Positions 21,917 through 26,759 of a stretch of 26,759 nt of DNA are shown here, piece by piece. Position numbers and translations under genes: made by a program. The stretch is taken from NCBI GenBank assembly GCA_900550705.1, contig URTG01000005.1:1-26759 (forward strand), read 5' to 3'. Each line of letters begins with the position of its first letter. The stretch's first letter is position 1. Source of the stretch: an uncultured Eubacteriales bacterium. GTDB lineage: Bacteria; Bacillota; Clostridia; Oscillospirales; Oscillospiraceae. The notes below the pieces were generated by a model that worked only from the letters and a program-made list of their open reading frames with translations, did no database searches and was not told the origin of the DNA.

Positions 21917-24175
21917 TCAATACCGATGCACCCACCCCGTCAAAAACCACACCGGTAGCAGCCACAGGATGAGGTACAGCAGCAGGTTCAGGGGGGACAG
22001 GGAGGTGTAGGCATCCACGGAGGTGAGGTAGGAGGCCAGCAGCAGGCCCAGCACGGAACCCACGCAGCAGAGGATGGCACCCAGGCGGGCGGCCCAGCGG
22101 AGACGCTTTGCGGCGGTGATGGACTCGGCAAAGGGGAGCAGGCCCTCCCGGCACAGCAGAGCGGTGAGGGTCTCGCCATGGGGCTGGTCGGGGTCAGACA
22201 GCTCCCGGCGGCGCTCCACCGGGGGAAAGTCCATCTTGTCCGCCGCCAGCTTGAACCGCTGTTGCAGCATGGCGGGGATGACATTGAAGTCCCGGGTGGC
22301 CAGCACCGGACTTAGCTTCTCCCCCAGCAGGGCCTCCAGAGCGGGGAAGACGGTGTCCGGCAGGGAATAATTCAGGGCGAAGATCCCGGCCAGGTCGCCG
22401 TTGATGGCGCAGAACACCGCGTTTTTCACGTTCAGTCCGGCGGGCAGGCTGATCTCCATCAGATTCATAAAGGCGGCGGAGCCCACCAGCACCTGGTCGC
22501 CCCGGATGGTGGCGGACAGGCCGCCGCCCTCGTAGCAGCACAGGCGCTCGGCGGTCCGCATCAGGCCGCCCAGGGTGCGGAGATAGTCGTGAAACAGCTT
22601 GGTCAGGCCGCTGCCCGAGTCCCGGATCAGGGTGGCGGTGTAGGCCACCACCCGCTCCACGGGGTAGCCGTTCAGCACCTTGAAGCCGTTAAGCTCCACA
22701 TAGCCCGGGGGGAACAGGTCCGTGTCGGTGAGCAGCACCCGGTCGCCCCGGCGGGAGCCGGCCACGCCGGGCCAGCCGGCCAGGGCCGCGCCATCGCCGG
22801 ACAGCCGCCGGGCCACCTTGTGGAAGGGCCGCCCGTAGACCAGCGCCCCGCCGAAGGCGGAGGTGACGGTGAACAGGGCGGACAGGCACCAGGGCAGCTT
22901 CTCCGGCCGGCCGGCGCTGAGGGCGATGAGCAGGGCCAGCAGCACGTCGGCGGTCAGCAGCAGGGGGCACACCCGGCGGAAGATGCGCTGGGCCCCGTCG
23001 TCCATCTGAATCTGACTGCCGAAGCCCTGGGCGGTGCCCGTCCACTTGGCGTAGGTGTCCCGGCCGTTCCACCTCCCCTCGTCCAGGGTCACCCGGTAGG
23101 GGTGGGAGGAGGCGGCCGCCGTGCGGCAGGACAGGCGGGCGGCGCAGCGCTTGTGGTAGGTGCCGTGGAGCAGCAGAAACAGCCCCGCCAGGGCGGCGGC
23201 GGAGTAGGGCAGACGGGTGTTGTCCTCCGGAAGCAGCAGGAGCAGGACCCCGTCTACCAGGGTGCTCAGGGCGGCCAGGGCGGCCAGGGTGTCCATACCC
23301 ACCCGGCCGTGGAAGGCACGGGAGAGGCCGCCAAGAATGCCGTCGGCGGCCAGCAGCACCCCCAGGCCCATCAGCCCGGCGGAGGCGGCCCGCTGAATCA
23401 GCAGCTGGTCCAGGGGAGGCAGCCAGACAAGGCCCAGAGCGGGGACGAGGAGCTGGACCAGGGCGGCCGCAGACAGCAGAAACAGCAGGACCACCCGCAG
23501 CCGCATCCCCTTCAGGCCCTTGCCGTAGGTCCGGGCCAGCTCCCGGGGGTCGGTGTCCTCCGGGGGCGGCTCCACCTTGGGGGGGCGGCGGCGGAAGAAG
23601 GAGGGGGCCTTGGGCGGCTCCGGCTCCTCCCAGTCCGTGCCGGGAATGAGCTTCTCCAGGCGCTTGACCTCCTCCGGGTCGGTGGCCTCGTCCTCCTCAA
23701 ACATATGGTCGGCGTAGTGGTCCGCCCGGCGGGTCATTTTTTTCAGGAAGGCGCTGAGCATACTCTCCTCCTCCGGGAAGGGGATTACCCGGCGGGGGCC
23801 GTCGGTCTGCTCTGCGTCCTCGTCGTCCTCCGGCGCATCGTCTTCGGACTCGTCCTCCTCAGAGGAGGGGGCCTCCTTCTCGTCGGCTTCGTCGTCGCCC
23901 TCCGGCTCCTCCTCATCGGTGGGTTCATCCGGGGCATCGGCTTCCTCCTCGGACGGGGGAGCTTCGTCCCGCTCCACCTGCTTCGGCGGGGGCGGCTGGT
24001 TGGGGAAGCTCAGCACCTTGCCCCGGACGGGCATCGCGCCCTTGCCCTTTTCCTTCCCGGAGCCGTATTCCGCCAAAATATCGTCCAGGGAGAAGCTCCC
24101 TGCCTTGGCGTCGCCGATGAGGGAGCGGATGTCCACCAGCTCATCGGATTTGGTTGGTTTTTTCTGATCGCTCAT
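21917..24175 (-). CDS. Pseudo-P-type ATPase: P1B-like membrane protein lacking catalytic motifs, with acidic disordered N-terminus
   Basis: A 752-residue protein. Residues ~62-125 are an almost continuous run of Glu, Asp and Pro; ~125-225 are charged and disordered. About eight hydrophobic segments begin at residue 225. The membrane and soluble segments follow heavy-metal P-type ATPase order: GRVGMDTLAALAAL (290-303, P1B hallmark), a short A-domain-like loop (340-400) without TGES, a helix reading TVTSAFGGALVYG where CPC is expected, LLTDTDLFPPG (481-491) where DKTGTLTxG is expected, the N-domain-like GGGLSATIRGDQVLVGS (550-566), AINGDLAGIFALN (590-602), ATRDF where TGDN is expected, and two final helices. 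No phosphorylatable DKTGT or GDGxND is present, so ATP-driven transport is unlikely. A regulatory or scaffold role is possible but unproven. It starts 42 nt after rlmB and is probably co-transcribed with it. Confidence 0.7.
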   Translation of the reverse strand: MSDQKKPTKSDELVDIRSLIGDAKAGSFSLDDILAEYGSGKEKGKGAMPVRGKVLSFPNQPPPPKQVERDEAPPSEEEADAPDEPTDEEEPEGDDEADEKEAPSSEEDESEDDAPEDDEDAEQTDGPRRVIPFPEEESMLSAFLKKMTRRADHYADHMFEEDEATDPEEVKRLEKLIPGTDWEEPEPPKAPSFFRRRPPKVEPPPEDTDPRELARTYGKGLKGMRLRVVLLFLLSAAALVQLLVPALGLVWLPPLDQLLIQRAASAGLMGLGVLLAADGILGGLSRAFHGRVGMDTLAALAALSTLVDGVLLLLLPEDNTRLPYSAAALAGLFLLLHGTYHKRCAARLSCRTAAASSHPYRVTLDEGRWNGRDTYAKWTGTAQGFGSQIQMDDGAQRIFRRVCPLLLTADVLLALLIALSAGRPEKLPWCLSALFTVTSAFGGALVYGRPFHKVARRLSGDGAALAGWPGVAGSRRGDRVLLTDTDLFPPGYVELNGFKVLNGYPVERVVAYTATLIRDSGSGLTKLFHDYLRTLGGLMRTAERLCCYEGGGLSATIRGDQVLVGSAAFMNLMEISLPAGLNVKNAVFCAINGDLAGIFALNYSLPDTVFPALEALLGEKLSPVLATRDFNVIPAMLQQRFKLAADKMDFPPVERRRELSDPDQPHGETLTALLCREGLLPFAESITAAKRLRWAARLGAILCCVGSVLGLLLASYLTSVDAYTSLSPLNLLLYLILWLLPVWFLTGWVHRY

Positions 24176-24217
24176 GGTTCAGATTCCTCGGTGTGCAATG
24201 GGTTCCAGCGGGCGTGG

Positions 24218-24967
24218 TCACCCGTTGTGGCGCTGACGCACGGCCTCGTAGAGAAGCACGGCGGCAGCGGCGGAGGCGTTCAGCGAATTGATTTTGCCGA
24301 ACATGGGGATGGAGACGGTGAAATCGCAGGTCTCGGCCACCAGGCGGCTCATGCCCTCGCCCTCGCTGCCAATGACGATGGCGGCGGGACCCTTCAGATC
24401 GGCCTGGTAGAGGGAGGTGTTGCCCCCGGCAGCGGTGCCGAAGACCCAGACACCCTCCTCCTTCAGCTCCTTCAGCAGGGCGGTGAGGTTGGGCACCCGG
24501 GCCACGGGGACGTGGGCCACCGCCCCGGCGGAGGTCTTTCCCACAATGGCGGTCAGCCCGGCGGAGCGGCGCTTGGGGATAATGACGCCGTGGGCCCCGG
24601 CGGCGTCGGCGGTGCGGATGACCGCGCCCAGATTGTGGGGGTCGCTGATCTCGTCGCAGACCACGATGAGAGGCGGCTCGCCCTTCTCCCGGGCGGCGTT
24701 GAGAATGTCGTCCACCGTGGCGTAGGCCCGGACGGCGGCCTGGGCGATCACCCCCTGGTGGGAGTGGGTGCGGCTCATATTGTCCAGCTTCCGCCGGTCG
24801 GCGTCCACCACCACAATGCCCTTCTCCCGGGCGGTGGAGGCGATGTGCCCCAGGGTGGCGTCGGTATCGCCCTTGGCGATAAAGATTTTATCAATGGTCA
24901 CGTTGGCCCGCAGGGCCTCGATCACGGCGTTGCGGCCCTCAATGATGCCGTCGTTTTCCGTCTCCAC
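24218..24967 (-). CDS. rlmB: 23S rRNA (guanosine-2'-O-)-methyltransferase RlmB / TrmH family
   Basis: A 249-residue SPOUT methyltransferase that 2'-O-methylates ribosomal RNA (RlmB modifies G2251) using S-adenosylmethionine. The L30e-like substrate-binding domain begins GIIEGRNAVIEALRAN (8-23). The SPOUT knot has DPHNLGAVIRTADAAGA (near 108-124), VIGSEGEGMSRL and the final IPMFGKINSLNASAAAAVLLYE. Both domains are complete. The start is doubtful: the first in-frame start codon is GTG 24967 with no ribosome binding site, whereas an ideal AAGGAGGA-ATG pair lies at 25003 in a different frame. The intervening bases, read in the rlmB frame, give a plausible natural N-terminus (ETPLRRSAPVETEND), so a one-base indel is suspected. 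Confidence 0.9.
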   Translation of the reverse strand: METENDGIIEGRNAVIEALRANVTIDKIFIAKGDTDATLGHIASTAREKGIVVVDADRRKLDNMSRTHSHQGVIAQAAVRAYATVDDILNAAREKGEPPLIVVCDEISDPHNLGAVIRTADAAGAHGVIIPKRRSAGLTAIVGKTSAGAVAHVPVARVPNLTALLKELKEEGVWVFGTAAGGNTSLYQADLKGPAAIVIGSEGEGMSRLVAETCDFTVSIPMFGKINSLNASAAAAVLLYEAVRQRHNG

Positions 24968-25000
24968 CGGGGCGGAGCGGCGCAGAGGGGTCTCTGATTC

Positions 25001-25017
25001 ATGGTTGGTCCTCCTTC
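25001..25017 (-). promoter_or_regulatory. Strong ribosome binding site plus ATG, out of frame with rlmB
   Basis: On the minus strand GAAGGAGG (25010-25017) stands 7 nt before an ATG at 25001-25003. That ATG opens only a 26-codon frame which runs into rlmB in another reading frame. It is probably the genuine rlmB start, separated from the rest of the gene by an indel. Confidence 0.6.
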
Positions 25018-25074
25018 AAAATCAAGCACGGGTCCGGCTCAGACAGCGCCCGAGACGGAGCAAAACAGCGGAAT

Positions 25075-25117
25075 CAGCTTGTCAAAAAAGTAGTAAAACA
25101 ACTTTTTTGACAAGCTG
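25075..25117. repeat. Perfect 17-bp inverted repeat in the rlmB leader
   Basis: CAGCTTGTCAAAAAAGT (25075-25091) and its exact complement (25101-25117) surround a 9-nt loop. It shares CTTGTCAAAAAAGT with the terminator at 10122-10157. It lies between a possible promoter (extended -10 TGTTATACT, about 25138-25146) and rlmB. It could act as a terminator or attenuator, or be a copy of a dispersed repeat. The surrounding stretch 25004-25237 holds no gene that I can support. Confidence 0.65.
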
Positions 25118-25137
25118 GGAATATCACGATGAACTCC

Positions 25138-25146
25138 AGTATAACA
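25138..25146 (-). promoter_or_regulatory. Possible extended -10 promoter for rlmB
   Basis: Minus strand TGTTATACT, an extended -10 (TGnTATACT), with no good -35 box. It would start transcription just before the inverted repeat at 25075-25117. Confidence 0.4.
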
Positions 25147-25237
25147 TAGTTCCATTCCGGGGGGAAGAAAAAAATCGAATTCTGATAGAAAATTAAGAAG
25201 CAGAGAGGTGCAGGCAGCGCCGGGAGGGGGTTGGAAC

Positions 25238-25265
25238 AAAAAACGGACCTGCCGAAGCAGGTCCG
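25238..25265 (-). terminator. Terminator of the NlpC/P60 gene
   Basis: Minus strand CGGACCTGC (25257-25265) pairs with GCAGGTCCG (25244-25252) around a TTCG tetraloop, followed by TTTTTTG (25237-25243). It lies 38 bases after the stop codon. Confidence 0.9.
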
Positions 25266-25303
25266 CTTGGAAATTCGTCATTCAGAGATAGTACAGAGAA
25301 AGC

Positions 25304-26194
25304 TCAGACAATACGGCGGCCGCCCACAAAGCCGGAGGTGTAGTAGGCTTCGCTCATGCTGCTGACGATCACGCCCACCTTCGCGGTGGAGGCGTGAACG
25401 AACTGGCCGTTGCCGATGTACAGACCCACATGGGTGGCGCGCTTGGAGGTGTTGCCCTTCTTGAAAATGACCAGATCGCCGGGCTGGAGGTTGCTCATGG
25501 AGACGGCGGTGCCGTTGTCCAGCTGGTCAGAGGAGGAGCGGTTCAGGGTGTAGCCGAACTGGCGGTAGACATAGGAGGTGAAGCCGGAGCAGTCAAAGCC
25601 GCTGGGGCTGCTGCCGCCGTAGACGTAGCGGGAACCCACAAAGGTCAGCGCGTAGGCGGCGATCTCGCTGCCCTTGCTGGAGGCGGTGGTGGCCTTGGCG
25701 GCCTCCGCCGCGGTGATCACGGTGACGTAGTCGGCGCTGATGTAGCCGCTGTCGATCTGATACCAGCCGTCGGCAGTCTTCACGCCCATGACCACGGCAC
25801 CCGTGCCCAGCTTGCCCACCTTGGAGAAGCTGACACCCGCCCCGGAACGGACGTTCAGGGAGGAGACAGTGACCTTCAGGTAGACGGGTTCGGCCACCAC
25901 GGGGATGGAGGCGGTGTCGCCGTCGGAAATCATCAGATAATCGCCGGAGACAAAACCGACGGTACCGTCGTGAGAGATCTGATACCAGCCGCTCTCGGTG
26001 GTGCCCAGGACCTCGACAGAGGTGCCGTGATCCAGGCTTTTCAGAACGGAGCTGTCGGTGTTGGCGGACTCACGGAGCCGCAGGCTGCTGTCGCCGGAGT
26101 TCACGGTGCCGGACACGGCGAAGGCGGGGACGATCAGGGAGCTGACGAGCAGAAAGCTGGCAGTGAGTCGGGCGGCGATTCGATTCCAATGCAT
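25304..26194 (-). CDS. Exported SH3-domain NlpC/P60 peptidoglycan endopeptidase
   Basis: A 296-residue secreted cell-wall hydrolase that would cut peptide stems of peptidoglycan (typically gamma-D-Glu to diamino acid). A signal peptide spans residues 1-26, with cleavage likely after VPAFA. Two bacterial SH3 domains follow (about 28-90 and 105-160), the second with LNVRSGAG and GWYQIDSGYISADYV, and would bind the wall. The NlpC/P60 domain (about 175-296) has the catalytic Cys202 in GFDCSGF, His255 in THVGLYIG and a third polar residue, His267 in FVHAS. AGGAGGAAA precedes ATG 26194. It lies 45 nt after a small gene on the same strand with no promoter between, so the two are likely co-transcribed. 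Confidence 0.94.
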   Translation of the reverse strand: MHWNRIAARLTASFLLVSSLIVPAFAVSGTVNSGDSSLRLRESANTDSSVLKSLDHGTSVEVLGTTESGWYQISHDGTVGFVSGDYLMISDGDTASIPVVAEPVYLKVTVSSLNVRSGAGVSFSKVGKLGTGAVVMGVKTADGWYQIDSGYISADYVTVITAAEAAKATTASSKGSEIAAYALTFVGSRYVYGGSSPSGFDCSGFTSYVYRQFGYTLNRSSSDQLDNGTAVSMSNLQPGDLVIFKKGNTSKRATHVGLYIGNGQFVHASTAKVGVIVSSMSEAYYTSGFVGGRRIV

Positions 26195-26239
26195 GACGAT
26201 TTCCTCCTATATCTCTGTCGGGCGGTTTCTTGCGACGAA

Positions 26240-26530
26240 TTACTTGTTGGACAGTGCGCGTTCCAGCCAGACAGAGGCCACGTCCATCGCGGCATAGAGG
26301 CTGTCTTTTTCACTTTTCTTCACCACGCGGTCCCGGCTCTTCAAATCGGGATCGGTGAGCTGCAGCTGAACGGAGACCTTATCGGCCACGTCCAGCCCAT
26401 CGACCTTCTTGCTGGACAGGACCTGAAGCATAACAATGTACTTCTCGGCCATGGTCCCGTAATAAATCAAATTGTCTTTCCGACGCAGGGGGTGCCCCTT
26501 ATAGGAAAGAGGAATCTTTGCAGTGGACAT
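26240..26530 (-). CDS. Small conserved-looking hypothetical protein
   Basis: A 96-residue basic, soluble protein starting MSTAKIPLSYKGHPLRRKDN, with a predicted central beta segment (YIVMLQVLSSKKV) and a helical C-terminus (SLYAAMDVASVWLERAL). No signal peptide, cysteine or membrane helix. I do not recognise the family. AAGGAGGAAT (26535-26544) lies just before ATG 26530, and a consensus promoter stands upstream, so expression is credible. It leads the operon that contains the secreted NlpC/P60 hydrolase; a link to wall metabolism is only positional. Confidence 0.78.
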   Translation of the reverse strand: MSTAKIPLSYKGHPLRRKDNLIYYGTMAEKYIVMLQVLSSKKVDGLDVADKVSVQLQLTDPDLKSRDRVVKKSEKDSLYAAMDVASVWLERALSNK

Positions 26531-26565
26531 CGGTATTCCTCCTTGGCATTTAACAATGTAACCGA

Positions 26566-26594
26566 ATTGTAACACATTTGTTACCGGTTGTCAA
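26566..26594 (-). promoter_or_regulatory. Sigma-A promoter of the small gene/NlpC operon
   Basis: Minus strand: perfect TTGACA (26589-26594), 17-bp spacer, TACAAT (26566-26571). GTTAC/GTAAC repeats surround it: GGTAACAAATGTGTTACAAT contains a GTAAC...GTTAC dyad within the spacer that could bind a regulator. Confidence 0.85.
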
Positions 26595-26684
26595 ATCATT
26601 TTTTTCAAGGGGATTTTGCTGCAAATTTTTTGTTGTCAGATTAAAAATAATAATGATAAAAATAATAAATAGTGCTAAAAATAA

Positions 26685-26713
26685 TTGATGATGCTAAAAA
26701 GTTGTGCTATAAT
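26685..26713 (+). promoter_or_regulatory. Promoter directed out of the window
   Basis: TTGATG (26685-26690), 17-bp spacer, perfect TATAAT (26708-26713) within an AT-rich intergenic stretch (26595-26759). The gene it serves lies beyond the right edge. TGCTAAAAA occurs at 26673-26681 and 26692-26700, overlapping the promoter. Confidence 0.65.
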
Positions 26714-26759
26714 GAATTGAGAGCAAAAATATCAGATACAGCCAGTTAGGCATCAAATC

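Noticed and set aside
22589..24997. 802-codon open frame on the plus strand
   Set aside because: It is antisense to the P-ATPase-like gene and rlmB, with His/Gln/Gly-rich low-complexity sequence typical of GC-rich shadow frames; no ribosome binding site.
1..26759. tRNA, rRNA, CRISPR arrays, insertion sequences, prophage genes
   Set aside because: No cloverleaf with a CCA-type end, rRNA core sequence, regularly spaced repeat or transposase/integrase motif was seen by eye; a covariance-model scan was not possible.

Overview
The window looks like chromosome from a GC-rich, low-copy-repeat Firmicute of the Oscillospirales type (Flavonifractor, Intestinimonas or Pseudoflavonifractor-like). The pointers are strongly GC-biased codons combined with AT-rich sigma-A promoters of near-consensus form (TTGACA, 17 bp, TATAAT), strong AGGAGG ribosome binding sites, an FMN riboswitch ahead of ribD-ribE-ribBA-ribH, a clostridial-type PcrA, and short GTAGGGG-bounded palindromic repeats. 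The genus is an inference; no rRNA is present to settle it.

Layout. 1-6.2 kb (+ strand): a CLC-type anion transporter resembling the fluoride-exporting branch, an agmatinase-like ureohydrolase with its own promoter and terminator, a sodium/glutamate symporter (GltS) behind a 250-nt structured leader, then a VOC/glyoxalase-fold protein, an acyltransferase-3 membrane protein and a tiny membrane protein in one operon. 6.2-10.1 kb: a small minus-strand unknown gene diverges from a DUF1934 gene plus argS; after a terminator come a CoA-type Nudix hydrolase and a DUF1294 membrane protein. 10.1-14.0 kb (- strand): a complete riboflavin operon (ribD, ribE, ribBA, ribH) preceded by promoter, FMN riboswitch and two successive intrinsic terminators. 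14.0-16.7 kb (+): dusB, an ECF sigma factor and its zinc-finger membrane anti-sigma factor. 16.7-18.2 kb (-): an AT-richer AAA ATPase/DUF234 gene that looks horizontally acquired. 18.2-20.9 kb (+): PcrA/UvrD helicase. 20.9-25.0 kb (-): a cysteine-rich unknown protein, a 752-aa membrane protein that reads as a catalytically dead P-type ATPase with a long acidic N-terminal tail, and the rRNA methyltransferase rlmB. 25.2-26.6 kb (-): a small unknown gene followed by an exported SH3/NlpC-P60 cell-wall hydrolase. The last 165 bases are AT-rich and carry a promoter firing out of the window.

Most genes are housekeeping (riboflavin/FMN supply, tRNA charging and modification, DNA repair, cell-wall turnover). 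The most unusual items are the pseudo-P-type ATPase (21917-24175), the unexplained three-hairpin gltS leader (2845-3094), the frame problem at the start of rlmB, and a second terminator after the FMN riboswitch. No CRISPR array, rRNA, tRNA or insertion sequence was found.
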